64,000 bases of DNA from Panopea generosa. Taxonomy: Eukaryota; Mollusca; Bivalvia; Adapedonta; Hiatellidae. The notes below the pieces were generated by a model, which saw only the letters and a list, made by a program, of their open reading frames with translations, had not been told where the DNA came from and did not search any database. Both the position numbers and the translations under genes were made by a program. Positions 11,601 through 22,569 of this stretch are shown here, piece by piece. Position 1 is the first letter of the stretch; every line of letters begins with the position of its first letter. Location of the stretch: contig CM055900.1 in the NCBI GenBank assembly GCA_029582155.1, forward strand, positions 43,521,624 through 43,585,623, given 5' to 3'.

Positions 11601-14600
11601 AGTTGAGCAATGCTCATTCCAAACATATGAGAAAGTTTGCCAGTTACTTACATTACAGTGCTTCTCAGCTCAGTACAGGTCCAGGTTAATAAAACTTGTC
11701 ATGTAATGGGTTATAATTAGCATTTTACCCTTTACTCCATAGATATGCATTTTCCCGGACCAATCGCAGAAGGCCTTTGAAAGCAGTGCAGGAAGAGTTC
11801 AGATTGCTTGTAACGAACAATTTGAACACTTCCTACACTGTTTTCCACTCTGCCAGTTAATATAAACATAATTCACCCAATAATTCAAAAGCTTTCTATA
11901 TTAGTTGTCCAAAGACGTCTATATTATATTATATTAAAATGACACTGTATGTATGGGAACCTTTACATTGTATATGCAGTTAAGTTATAGATTAGAGTAA
12001 ATCATCCTGGTATATACATGTATTCTGAACAGTTGTAATTCAGAACAGAAACAAGCACATTACTGAATGAAGGTCCTTATTTTAAGTCCATTTACTATAC
12101 AGATTAGAAGAAAAACGTGTTTCACTTCCATAGATCCAGATAAGATATAAGTACAATGAATTTTGCCCTCTAAATTTGTTTGCAATGCGTAAAAATAATT
12201 TCAAAGGGTATTATTACCCTCTGAGACATTTTTCATTGATAGTTTTTGTCAAATGTTCACACTTACATTATATTATATTTGAGTATTTTTCTCAGTGCAA
12301 AGACTAATTCAAGTGGCTATCCAAGCCACTAGAATATACTCTGTATATGACAGCAACAGAAATATTGGAATGTTTTCATAATTAGGTGACCATACGTTTA
12401 GCTGTTACAACTTCTGTTGTTTTTGGTGATTTTAATTATGCTAGCGCCTTTCCTTTATTTGCAGCAGACATAGTCATGATCTTATTTGCTTACTTATCTA
12501 AAAGACTTCGAGAAAAGCAATCATCGAGGATAAAGGCATTTCGATGCCATTTTGGATAAACAAATACCTGCTGCACACAGATGATGCATAGAGGCATACT
12601 CAGTTTAAATTGTTATGTACCGTGTGTACTCTTCTTTTTTTATCGGAACAGTGCAGAATATGCGCTATAATGATTCTTAATGGTAATGTTTAAGAACTTT
12701 TTTAAATCCTGGTATTTTTTTAAATGTGTCCCCTCTCCCCACATAAAACTGAATGTGTGAAAAGAAACGCAATTTATTTGAAACTGTTCATTGCATCAAT
12801 GACATAGTCATGGATAACTTTATACAGCTTTCATAAGAAACTTTTATGAAAGTATAAGAGTTTGAAATCTTCTTTAAATATAAAATGCTGTTAAATGTTT
12901 ATGAATTTTGTTTCCAACAATATTCAATGAACATGTTGCATTGATTTATACAGAAACAGTACACCTGAAGGAAGGAAGGTCGTGAAATGGAATGTTGAGG
13001 AAACATTTACATGGTTACGGAAACAAAATGCTGTGTATGAAGATTACCTTGTAAGTAGTTTCCTATTTTAAAATTGTTCTTTACAAGTAATTGTGATAAC
13101 TTTTATTGTTAAAAATTAGGATTACATTGGTCATCTTGACAGTCAGGTGTCGGGGGGCCTGGCTTTCTCAGTCAGTAACACAGTTGATGTTTATCCTGGG
13201 GATGTGATGTTGAATACATCCTTTTGATCACAATCTCTGTGATCATTGGTTATTTACTTTGTTTTTCCGGCCATGAATATTCCCACCTCTGAATATAAAG
13301 GGAAGATAAAGTTAATCACCTAGAGGACTCTGGGAACACCGATAAGGAACACTGATTGTCATTAAACAACTGAAATACTGTTGAAAATAACTAAAAATTC
13401 CACACAAACAGACGTTTATCATCTGACACTAGTTAAAGTAGCAAAATTGCCACAATTTCGTAGCAAACTTAGTGTTAAAGAGTTTTAGTTTGTGATGTGG
13501 TGATATTAATAATGCTCACTGACCAATTTAATATCTTGATGAAATACTGTAAAAAGAAGAGACTTTCAAAATACCACACATAAGTAATGAAAGTAATCTG
13601 AAAATTAACAAACACATGTAAACTGTCCAGATAAATGACTTGTCGCATTAGTTTTCATCAAGATGATATAGATGGATACTGGTTTATATAGTTAATGGAT
13701 AATTTAAGCAGATAATAAAGTTATTAGTCTTTTGTTTGTTCGTAGGAAAGATTGGGACATTTGAAGCGACAATGTCAGCCCCATGTGACAGAGGCAGCAA
13801 AGACGTCGGTAGAAGGTATATGTACAAAGTTGTACAACATGTCGTGTGATTCAGCAAAGAAAATCAAAGATAGACATTGGGAGATTTTAAAGGAGTTTAA
13901 CATACATGGTAATATTTGTATTAAAATTGCTTTGTCAATGAAATAAATTTTTTAACTTATGTGTCAAAAAAGCAATATGCATTCCATTTGCCAATTTTAC
14001 ATTTTAATCATTATTTGAGTCTTTCTGCATGTTTAATATTCATGAGGTAATGCGATGTATCCTTGATGGAATTTTCTTAACAAAACTAAAACTTTTACAA
14101 ATTACTTAAGATGCAAGAGACTGGTCAAAATGATTGTACTAAAAATGTTTTGCCAAAGTGACTAATACTGTTTACAGTTAGAAACAATCAATGCGTTAAT
14201 AACGACTATTAAATTACAGAAATCCCCCAGCCTCCAGAGCCAGTTAGCCGGCGGAAAGTTTTTTGTTACCCAATTCAGATGATTGTACCAACACCTCGGC
14301 TATCACTTGTGGAGATGAGCAGCGAAAATGAAGTGCACACCCTTAAATATCGTGGGGAGTCGATGAAGTTAAACAGCTCTCATTTCTACAAACTTGTGAG
14401 TTAATTTCTCCATCTATTAATAAAGTAACATTTGGTCTAAAATAAACTTGGTATGCATATAAATATATCTACTATAAAATTGTTGTCTTTTGTAGGCATT
14501 TGTGGTATAGTATTGTTCATACAAAGGTCAAGGATGTGATGTTAGTGGACAGGCCAAAGTGATACTTTTCAACAAAACTGTTAAAACGATATTAATTGCA

Positions 14601-17600
14601 TCAGATTGTTGAAAGAAGATATATTTGTGTTGAGATATAGACAAGAAGATGATAGATACAATGTAATAATTTCTTGCTTTGTGGAAGTTGGTGAATCAAC
14701 TCAGAGAATGTTGTTTCTTTAATGTTTTATTAGTCACAAAAAGTTGTGTGTTTTACACATTTTATAACATAATTAAAAAAAATTCATACATTTCCAGGAA
14801 CAACTTTATAAGATCTCTTGCCGTGATGACCCCAGATTTGACCATTACTTGGCTAGAGTTTGGACTTTGCTGAGACGTTATCATGTAAGTAAATTAGTTT
14901 CATTGTATTTGTTGCTCATACGACATATAAATTTTGGCACTTAAAAAATAAATTTGCATGCTGTTAATTAGCAGTGTTTACATAGTAGCCAACATATTTA
15001 CAAAATGAGAGCATTTGGCAGTTAAATTTAAGACATTTGAGTCAAATTTGGCTCCATTCACACCATATGACATGCTTTTTGTAAATTTGGGTGTATTTTT
15101 TTAAGGGGTACTTTTCAGTTCTTTCCTCTCTTTAACTGTACAAATAGCTTTGCTAGTGTTTGAGCAATAAAACACAGAACAGAAATCAGAAAAAAATATC
15201 ATATTCAAATAACTTTAACTAACAATGTCTGTCATCAAGGACCGTGCATTCATTGAAAAAAAACTTTGGTTTCAATATCCTAGAAGTCACCATCTTTCAT
15301 GTTTATCTTTATTTTTTGGTCATGTATGAATCAGCTGCTTTACTATTCCAGTAACTATTTAATAATAAATGAATAGATATATCTTTATCAATACAATTAC
15401 TAACTGTTAAATATAGAATGTGAATATTCACTTTTCTTCATTACACAATGTACTGCCAATAGCAAAAAATCATGTGAATTTGGGAATAACTATCTCCTTA
15501 TTGGTGAATTCTGTCATATTTTTATTACTTTTTCACATCATTGTATTGTTCGACTGATATTGACTTTGGTATAGTTAGATTGAAATTTTGATACAAAAAC
15601 TTTAAACATAATCAAACACATTTGGCAAAATTTTGTAAATTCTTAAAAAATCTATATGATTTAAAGTATGTCTCATGAAATTTAAGCAACTCTGGTACCA
15701 ACAAAACTCTTGCCTGTTGTCTATGGAGATTGTAAATATCATTTCCATGGTAGCACATATTGATGTTGATGAATTAAACCTTTCCTATATTAACTCTTAC
15801 TTATTTATATGAAGTTTTTGTTTGAATATTTACCATGATTTTATGCCATTGAGGGCTTGCAGACGATAGTTAACGTAACCTCTCTTCCCTGGGATCCTGG
15901 AAGGTTAACCAGTACTTGGGCACACCCATCTCATCAAGTAATTGTTAACTTTTCCACTTGACTCAGCGAGACAAATTACATTGAGACACAATGTTTATAT
16001 CAATCATCATTGAGTCTGTGGCTGGGCGGGGATTCAAACTTGCGACCCCAGGATTGATAACCAAATATTTAGACATGCCACCAACTAATTCACCAGACCC
16101 AGTATTAATCAGAAATAAGAGAAAGCAATATTTATTTTGTAGTATTTTTTTTTTGTGTGTGTTTTTTAACCTTTTCACAAACACTCAATTCGTTTTGACT
16201 GACCAGGTGGTTTCATGCTCAGGTTGTTAAGTAAAAACATTTCTTCTTTCCCTCCATTAGATATGTCACAGTTACTAATGGTTTCCAGCTTTGAGCTAAA
16301 TGTTGATATGAAATAACCGGTTACATTATACGGTGTACAACCACTTTATCTTGCCACTTGTAATGCCAGGTTATTTTTTTCACAGATAACATGTTAAGTA
16401 AAGATTTTTCACTAGCCTTTTATTACTTATATTTATTTAGACAACATTTGGTATCCTGCCAAACGAAGGTCTCAGTCTTCAGGGGGCGCTGCCACTGTCT
16501 GTGTTTGAATGTCTTCATCGTATGTTTGGTGTGACATTTGAGTGTTTTGCTTCCCCACTGAACTGTTACTTCAGGCAGTACTGCTCAGCATTTCCAGACA
16601 CAGACGGAGTTTTCGGTTCCCGTGGGTAAGTCGTCTGATTTCTTGGTGGGTAATGATGGCATGTGAAATGTAAATATATTGTTGGCAAAACCAGAATAAC
16701 ATTTATATCTGGTGCATTGGTAAAATGAATTGTAAATGTAATACAATGTTTAATGTGAATTGAAAAGAAAAAAAAAAGTAATGCTTTTATTTGCTGAGGA
16801 AAACAACTAAACTAGTGAACCTGGCATCAATGTTGGTTTTTAATTTTGTGACAAGCTGACTCCTTCAGACTACAGTTATTAAACTATTACATTTATCATG
16901 AAACTTATTATGGGGACAGTTAATGGAAAGAGAGTGACTGTTTGAACAGGGTGAAGTGATTTGGTTTATGTCCACTGGAATGGAAGATGGACCTGTTCTG
17001 ACACAGACAAGGAGGAAATAATCATGCTGAGCTATCATCCAGTCACTTTTGTTTATTATCTTTTTGTGATGTACTGTAGTCTGTAAAAAGTTAGGGAGGT
17101 GTGGGTTTTGAGGAAAAAATATGATGTCTGTTTAAATCATAAATACTGATTCCCTGAAACAAACTTATTATCTGGAAACAATATATGTTTAAACATATCT
17201 ACCACTGTCGCATTTAATCTTGTAAAAAGATGGAGGTCTGTAAACATGATTTCCAATAAAATATTTTTAAAGATATAAGTTGCTCTGTCATATTGGCAAT
17301 GAGGCTGATTGATTGCATCAAATTATATCTGTACAATTTACATGTGGTCACTGAATTTGATGACATATTGTTTACAACACTTTGTGAGTCATTAATAATG
17401 ACACCTTTACGGTACGCCGATAATTAGTGAAGTGTCTTAAACACACTGTGAAAACAATATTATGTCAACAATTATAATATCGAGTCAAATATTCAATTAA
17501 AGGTGTGAAATGATCAAACGGGAACTAAAACTGGAAAAGAGCAATATAGGAATATATATAGGGGAAAGTTTGGAATGACCAGAATATCGTCTTGAGTGAA

Positions 17601-20600
17601 GTTGACATTATGAGTTTCACTGTATTATATACAACTTAGCATAATGTGAATGTTTTTCAGACCTATTTTAAAGTTTTACCCTATCAGTGGATCATTTGAA
17701 GCCAACCCGCCATTCTGTGAAGAGTTGATGGAGGCTATGGTGGACCATTTTGAGGTAGCACATCTTTCTAAACAGCCTAAACTATTTTGATTACCACTTG
17801 TATTTTTCTGTTTAAAATACATTTGGAATTTAGATTTTCTTTTGCATTGTTTGGAGTTTTTATTTTGCTGTATATGAGACCATTTATCTCAACTTGTTTT
17901 GGATTTTTAAATAAAATATTAATTATAAGTACTTGCCAAATGAGCAAGTTTTCTCTTTAACTTAAATGATGTTACAAGTAGTACTGGTTTTCATTTTATT
18001 TATTTAACAATGTACAGCATATCTATACATTAACACTCTCTTAAAGGGCAGAATATCAATACATCAACAATCTCTTACAGGGCAGAATATCCATACATCA
18101 ACAATCTATTAAAGGGTGGAATATCCATTCATCAACAATCTCTTACAGGGCAGAATATCCATACATCAACAATCTATTAAAGGGTGGAATATCCATTCAT
18201 CAACAATCTCTTACAGGGCAGAATATCCATACATCAACAATCTATTAAAGGGTGGAATATCCATTCATCAACAATCTCTTAAAGGGCGGAATATCCATAC
18301 AGCAAATAACCTATATCCATTCAGTGACAATCTATAAAAGGGCAGAATATCTATACATCAACAATCTATATATGGCAGAATATCCATTCATCAACACTCT
18401 ATAAAGGGGTAGAATATCCATACATCAACAATATATAAAAAGGCAGAATATCCATTCATCAACAATCTTTAAAATGGTAGAATATCCATACATTAACAAT
18501 CTATTAAAGGGCAGAATATCCATACATCAACATTTTATAAAAGGACAAAATATCCATTCAGCGACACTCTATAAAATGATAGAATATCCATACATCATCA
18601 ATCTATGAAAGGGGAGAATATCCATACATAATGCTCTATAAAAGGACTGATTATCCATACATCAACTTCTATAAAAGGACAGAATATCCATACATCAACA
18701 ATCTATAAAAGGGCAGAATATTCATACATCAACAAACTATTAAATGGCAGAATATCCATACTTCAACACTCTATAAAAGGACAGAATATCCATACATTAA
18801 CAATCTATAAAAATGCAGAATATCCATACAGCAACACTCTATAAAAGGGCTGAATATCCATACAGCAACACTCTATAAAAGGGCTGAATATCCATACAGC
18901 AACACTATTAAAGGGCTGAATATCCATACAGCAACAATCTATAAAAGGTCAAAATATCCATACAGCAACACTCTATAAAAGGGCTGAATATCCATACATC
19001 AACAATATATAAAAGGGGAAAATATACATTCATCAATCTATAAAAGGGCAGAATATACATTCATCAACAATCTATAAAAAGGCTGAATGTTCATACAGCA
19101 ACTATCTATATGTGGTAGAATATTCATACATCAACATTCTATAAAAGGACAGAATATCCGTACATCAAGAAATTATAAAAGGCCAGAATATCCATTCATC
19201 AACAATCTAGAAAATGGCAGAATATCCATACATCAAAAATCTATGTATGGCAGAAAATCCATATTTCAACAAACTAAAAAATGGCAAAATATCCGTACAT
19301 CAACAATCTATAAAAGGGCAGAATATCCATTTTTCAACAATCTAGAAAATGGCAGAATATCCATACATCAAAAATCTATAAAAAAAAAAAAAGGCTGAAT
19401 ATCCATACATCAACAATCTATTAAAGGGCAAAATATACAACACAAAATGGTAGAATATCCATACATCAACAATCTATAAAAGGACAGAATATCCATACAT
19501 CAACAATCTATTAAAGGGCAAAATATACAACACAAAATGGTAGAATATCTATTCATCAATAATCTATAAAAGGACAGAATATCCATACATCAACAATCTA
19601 TATATGGCAGAATATCCATATTTCAGCACTCTATAAAAGGACATAATATATCCATACATCAACAATCTATAAAAGGGCAGAATATCCATACAGCAAAAAT
19701 ATATAAAAAAGCAGTCTATACATTCATCAACAATCTATAAAAGGGCAGAATAAACATTTGTCAACAATCTATAAAAGGGCTGAATATCCATACAGCAATC
19801 AATATATGGCAGAATATCCATACATCAACATTCTATAAAAGGACAGAATATCCGTATATCAACAATCTAAAAAAGGGCAGAATATTCATTCATCAACAAT
19901 CTATAAAAGGGCAGAATATCAATACATCAATGATCTTTATATGGCAAACTATCCATATTTCAACACTCTATAAAAGGACAGAATATCCATACATCAACAA
20001 GCTATAAAGACAGAATATCCATACAGCAACACTCTATAAAAGGGCTGAACATCCAAACAGCAACAATCTATAAAATGGCAAATTAAACATTCATCAACAA
20101 TCTATAAAAGGGCTGAATATCCATGCATCAACAATCTATAAAAGGGCAAAATATACATCCATCAACAATCTATAAAATGACTGAATTTTAATACATCAGT
20201 AATCTGTAACAGGCAGAATATTCATACATGTACATCAGCAATCTTTCTATTCGAATAAATGTTATGTTACAGGGCTTGTTGGGCGAGTCAAAAGAGCCCT
20301 TATCGTTTATTGTGTTCATCCCTGAATGGAGGGACCCGCCTACCGAGGCACTCATAAGACTTGAATCCAGTCCTTTTAAGCGAAAACAAGTGGTTTTACC
20401 GCCATTCGAGCATGAATATCGTCATGGATTCCAGCATTTGTGTTCAAAGTAAGTTTGTAACATTTTTTAAAGTTTACCAAACCCAAATGCTCATAACAAT
20501 CTATTCTGATGGTCTGTGTTTGTCAGTCAATTAACTTTGTGTAATTTCTGTTGTTTGTATTTTTCATTGGATCTTCATCAAAGCATAAAACTTTGTATAA

Positions 20601-22433
20601 GTTTTGGACTGCAGCTTCAACTGTTTTTCAGGCAATGACGTGAAACTGTCTATACATGGTCGGCAAATGCTAGATGCAAATTTTGAGATGCTTAATCAAT
20701 ACAGAGTTATTGCCAATGCACTTAATATCCTGTGGAACGATCTATTTCTACAGTTTTCAGGAGAATTATTTGAAACTTTGCATACATGCTCAACATCAAG
20801 TGTAGATGTGCATGAAACATTTTTTGTGACCCTGACTTTACCTATTCCATGCAGAGTTATTGCCCTTACACTCTTTAAAATTGCTTTATTTACCATAATT
20901 GTATTACAATTCTTGTTGAGCGAACTACTTCCACATTTTTCAAGTGATTGACGTGAAACTTCGTATCAACTTCAAATATATGCTAGACACAAATATTTAA
21001 ACACCCACAGACACCCACCTTCAGTCACATTATTGCTCACTGTGGAGGTAGTGTTGCGGGGTAATAATCGACTTCAGTGATAAATCAAGTAGATGTCTGC
21101 TGGGCTCTGAATCACCATAAACTGCCTTGTATGCACTCCAGCATCTGCATCTTTCATTGGATCTATACCAAACTTTGTTCAATATTTTATTTGCCTATTG
21201 TAAAGTTGGAATTACAATCTTTTAGTGTTGTAAACATTCAATGTAAACATTAGATTCAGGGTATTTACACAATATTTCAAACAATAACACCGTTTACAAA
21301 TTTCTGAGATAAGCGCTTTTACAATTCAATTTATATAAATATCATACCAGAACGGTCCCTCTATTATTAAAAACATATGATTGCTAGTTGTTTAAATGCT
21401 AAGAACAATAGAACAACCATGTATTAGAAATATATACCAGATTGACTGTTGTGTTCAGAACACAAATGCCTGGTTTCATATGTATGAACATGGTAATTAT
21501 AACAATTGTTAGGTAAATTTCAGTGTCTATTCTAGGAATAAAAAAAGTAGGGGGGAATTTTCCTCTACGGTAGAAAAATTTTGGGTATTTTCACACAAAA
21601 AATTGGGGATTGTACGTTTTAAGTTAAACTTGTAAAGCTAAAAAGTCTTAATCATGCATACAAAGATAATCAGTTGTTCCCCGCTAGTTAACTTGTTGCT
21701 ATCAGGTTCTGACACACTGGAAATGAGTAGGCAGAGATGTGTTTTGGTTTTACTCCCTTAACTAAAAAACAAAAGCAAGAATGGTAAGAAAATGATTTAG
21801 TTAGATAGTCATTGTTTCATGAGAACAGAAGAGTACACAAACCCTAAGTCTCTGGTTTCAATAAATGAGAATGCATGTTTGTGAGTGGTAATGACAGAAA
21901 TTTAACTAATAAGCCATTCTGACCTGTGTATTTTCAACTTTGTATTGATGCTCATAATGGCATAAGATTGGCACAGAAGAATATCTTGGCTTTAATAATA
22001 ATGTTATGCATTATTTTGTTTGGTTTAATATTTTATCTATTACAGAATAAGTGCATATATATTTAATGTTTTTTTTATGTGAATGAATCTGATTAGGTTT
22101 TCTTACAGCGCTCAATTGATAGAACTTATTTGAAAGCATTTGTTTAATATTAATTTTAAAGGCATATCACATGCAACATCTGATAAGACTATGGGGAGAA
22201 GCTTGACCCAAACAAACCTAAGGTTTGGTGAATAAATGGATCAGTATTAATTGACGATTGAAAGTTTTAAAAATGATATTGTTTTCTTTAGAGATGATAT
22301 GAACTTCAAGGCTGTTCACGGTACCATGGTGGTGTTTCTCCAGAATGATGCTGGTTACCAGAAATGGGGACCAACTACAGAACGCGTTAAGGAACTTCTC
22401 CTGGCAGCTAGACCGAGGGAATCCTTACCATAG
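5372..22433 (+). CDS. PCIF1: PCIF1/CAPAM, cap-specific adenosine N6-methyltransferase (12 coding exons)
   Basis: The gene encodes the nuclear enzyme that adds an N6-methyl group to 2'-O-methyladenosine next to the mRNA cap (m6Am). It binds the phosphorylated RNA polymerase II C-terminal tail through its WW domain. I assembled 12 exons by GT-AG borders and phase: 5372-5686, 6380-6558, 8400-8554, 10999-11230, 12954-13050, 13746-13908, 14220-14395, 14798-14884, 16441-16625, 17661-17754, 20273-20448 and 22292-22433. They total 2001 bp, or 666 aa; human PCIF1 is about 704 aa. The WW domain is at about 66-101 (Trp75, Trp98), a basic NLS-like segment at about 125-164, the helical and methyltransferase core from about 165, and NPPF at 545-548. 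The acidic/serine-rich C-terminal tail of vertebrate PCIF1 is absent. The ATG has a good context (AAAATGG). Similarity is continuous across all exons, so the gene looks intact. Confidence 0.95.
6380..6558 (+). CDS. PCIF1: PCIF1 coding exon 2
   Basis: Residues 106 to part of 165. It opens with DTLSDPLG, which matches the SDPLG block after the WW domain in vertebrates, then has basic clusters (QKRR, AKRP) that could form a bipartite nuclear localisation signal. Acceptor TTTACAG, donor GTACAA at 6559, ending in phase 2. Confidence 0.88.
6826..8270 (+). repeat. Long interspersed repeat with internal ~165-bp tandem units (intron 2)
   Basis: It starts with a near-perfect hairpin, AGCTCACCTGAGCC / GGCTCACAGGTGAGCT (6826-6858). 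Three tandem units of about 165 bp follow (near 6950, 7105 and 7275), each carrying ACCAAGTTTGTTCAAGC and AAAAACATGGC. A fourth, diverged unit lies near 8010-8090, and the far end (8217-8265) carries CAGGTGAGGGATATAGGGCC followed by a short GGCC hairpin. The segment at about 7390-7985 does not match the units and looks like an insertion. No protein-coding capacity; probably a non-autonomous element. Confidence 0.65.
8400..8554 (+). CDS. PCIF1: PCIF1 coding exon 3
   Basis: Residues 165-216. The [20 protein letters not shown] stretch corresponds to the start of the helical domain in human PCIF1 (PHPEVELL...LRQHY). Acceptor CTTCAG at 8399; donor GTATAT at 8555; ends in phase 1. Confidence 0.9.
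9594..10201. mobile_element. hAT-like non-autonomous element (intron 3)
   Basis: The termini are 15-bp perfect inverted repeats, CAGAGCCCCAGATAA and TTATCTGGGGCTCTG. The element is flanked by the direct repeat CATTTA (9588-9593 and 10202-10207), a 6-bp target duplication. A second inverted pair lies further in (GCGCATATGAT near 9622, ATCATATGCGC near 10113). CAG-starting termini fit the hAT superfamily; canonical hATs make 8-bp duplications, but subgroups with 5- and 6-bp duplications are known. There is no transposase. A 66-aa open frame with a signal-anchor-like N-terminus lies inside on the - strand (9846-10046). Confidence 0.75.
10999..11230 (+). CDS. PCIF1: PCIF1 coding exon 4
   Basis: Residues 217 to part of 294. 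It carries the highly conserved [20 protein letters not shown] block and the [13 protein letters not shown] helix. Acceptor ATTGCAG at 10998; donor GTACAG at 11231; ends in phase 2. Confidence 0.93.
11724..11937 (+). mobile_element. piggyBac-like MITE, copy 2, decayed (intron 4)
   Basis: Same body as the copy at 4195, including the hairpin arms (GTGCAGGAAGAGTTCAGATTG / CACTTCCTACACTG). The left end reads TTTACCCTTTACTCC, a one-base change in the TTAA site. The right end is degraded: after GACGTCTATATTA the AGTAAAGGG terminus is missing, and the next TTAA is at 11934. It cannot be a recent insertion. Confidence 0.7.
12954..13050 (+). CDS. PCIF1: PCIF1 coding exon 5
   Basis: Residues 294-326. 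It contains [17 protein letters not shown], nearly identical to the vertebrate segment. Acceptor ATACAG at 12953; donor GTAAGT at 13051; ends in phase 0. Confidence 0.92.
13138..13400 (+). repeat. SINE-like repeat, family S5 (intron 5)
   Basis: Starts near GGCCTGGCTTTCTCAGTCAG and ends GTTGAAAATAACTAAAAATTCC followed by CACACAAACA. The middle (CCCACCTCTGAATAT) and the end (ATACTGTTGAAAA then CACACAAA-type tail) recur at 24585-24830, so this is an interspersed family. No tRNA boxes are clear here. Confidence 0.5.
13746..13908 (+). CDS. PCIF1: PCIF1 coding exon 6
   Basis: Residues 327-380. It contains [20 protein letters not shown] and a run of basic helical sequence ([13 protein letters not shown]). 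Acceptor TTCGTAG at 13745; donor GTAATA at 13909; ends in phase 1. Confidence 0.9.
14220..14395 (+). CDS. PCIF1: PCIF1 coding exon 7
   Basis: Residues 381-439. It begins with a Pro-rich turn (EIPQPPEPV), then VFCYPIQM and RLSLVEM, and ends NSSHFYKL, matching the strand-rich segment before the catalytic core. There is no long open frame in the surrounding DNA, so the exon is defined by homology, acceptor ATTACAG and donor GTGAGT; ends in phase 0. Confidence 0.88.
14798..14884 (+). CDS. PCIF1: PCIF1 coding exon 8
   Basis: Residues 440-468, a 29-codon exon: [19 protein letters not shown] followed by TLLRRYH. It matches the short helix-rich piece ending LLRRYQ in human PCIF1. Acceptor TTTCCAG at 14797; donor GTAAGT at 14885; phase 0 on both sides. 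Confidence 0.9.
15838..16110 (-). repeat. tRNA-derived SINE, family S2 (intron 8)
   Basis: On the - strand the head lies at about 16110-16020 and includes the B-box-like stretch around GGGTCGCAAGTTTGAATCC. The body continues through TTGTGTCTCAATGTAATTTG and GTACTGGTTAACCTTCCAGG to a tail near GGCATAAAATC. Other copies are at 48203, 50432, 52405 and 53040. Confidence 0.7.
16441..16625 (+). CDS. PCIF1: PCIF1 coding exon 9 (methyltransferase core)
   Basis: Residues 469 to part of 530. It contains [19 protein letters not shown] and the near-invariant [20 protein letters not shown]. This is part of the class I Rossmann-like methyltransferase core. Acceptor ATTTAG at 16440; donor GTAAGT at 16626; ends in phase 2. 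Confidence 0.94.
17661..17754 (+). CDS. PCIF1: PCIF1 coding exon 10 (NPPF catalytic motif)
   Basis: Residues 530-561. The motif NPPF at 545-548, inside [13 protein letters not shown], corresponds to the human NPPF motif (553-556) that positions the target adenine. All four residues are present, so activity is predicted. Acceptor TTTTTCAG at 17660; donor GTAGCA at 17755; ends in phase 0. Confidence 0.95.
18012..20245 (+). repeat. 34-bp minisatellite array (intron 10)
   Basis: About 2.2 kb of tandem units, roughly 65 copies. A typical unit reads GGGCAGAATATCCATACATC then AACAATCTATAAAA, 34 bp in all. At 18040-18290 units alternate (CTCTTACAGGGCAG versus CTATTAAAGGGTGG), giving a 68-bp dimer repeated about three times; elsewhere units are more diverged. 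Chance open frames of 70-100 codons arise because three units make 102 bp; they are not genes. The array ends about 25 bp before the acceptor of exon 11. Confidence 0.95.
20273..20448 (+). CDS. PCIF1: PCIF1 coding exon 11
   Basis: Residues 562 to part of 620. It contains [20 protein letters not shown] and the basic segment FKRKQ, then [11 protein letters not shown], all conserved in the C-terminal half of the catalytic domain. Acceptor GTTACAG at 20272; donor GTAAGT at 20449; ends in phase 2. Confidence 0.94.
20460..22280. repeat. Interspersed repeat debris in intron 11
   Basis: Text such as CAGAGTTATTGCC and repeated phrases on TTCATTGGATC (20567 and 21158) and GACGTGAAACT (20637 and 20950) point to internally duplicated interspersed repeat sequence at about 20530-21190. 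A second AT-rich block at 21540-21740 resembles 3470-3960. The 115-codon open frame at 20604-20951 lies inside this material and I see no protein family in it. Confidence 0.4.
22292..22433 (+). CDS. PCIF1: PCIF1 coding exon 12 (C-terminus and stop)
   Basis: Residues 620-666 plus TAG. It contains [20 protein letters not shown], matching the human C-terminal part of the catalytic domain, and ends soon after (RPRESLP), so the long Ser-rich human tail is missing. Acceptor TTCTTTAG at 22291. Confidence 0.93.
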
Positions 22434-22562
22434 AAACTGTTACTATGGAAACCATACCATACCCAGCAACTACTTACCATGGCAACATTGCATATACAGA
22501 GTTTATCCACAGGTGCCACACCTATACTTCACCAGTAGACACTTTTAAAAGCCATTATTGTA

Positions 22563-22568
22563 AATAAA
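22563..22568 (+). terminator. Candidate PCIF1 polyadenylation signal AATAAA
   Basis: Canonical AATAAA 130 bp after the stop codon, followed by a TTTTTCTTTC stretch. Another AATAAA lies at about 22847. Which is used cannot be told from the sequence. Confidence 0.45.
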
Positions 22569-22569
22569 A

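Noticed and set aside
18116-19398. Open frames of 73 and 103 codons with ISIHQQS-type repeats
   Set aside because: They arise from translating the 34-bp minisatellite and shift unit by unit; they lie in a PCIF1 intron.
20604-20951. 115-codon + strand open frame
   Set aside because: Lies in internally duplicated repeat sequence of PCIF1 intron 11; no family recognised.
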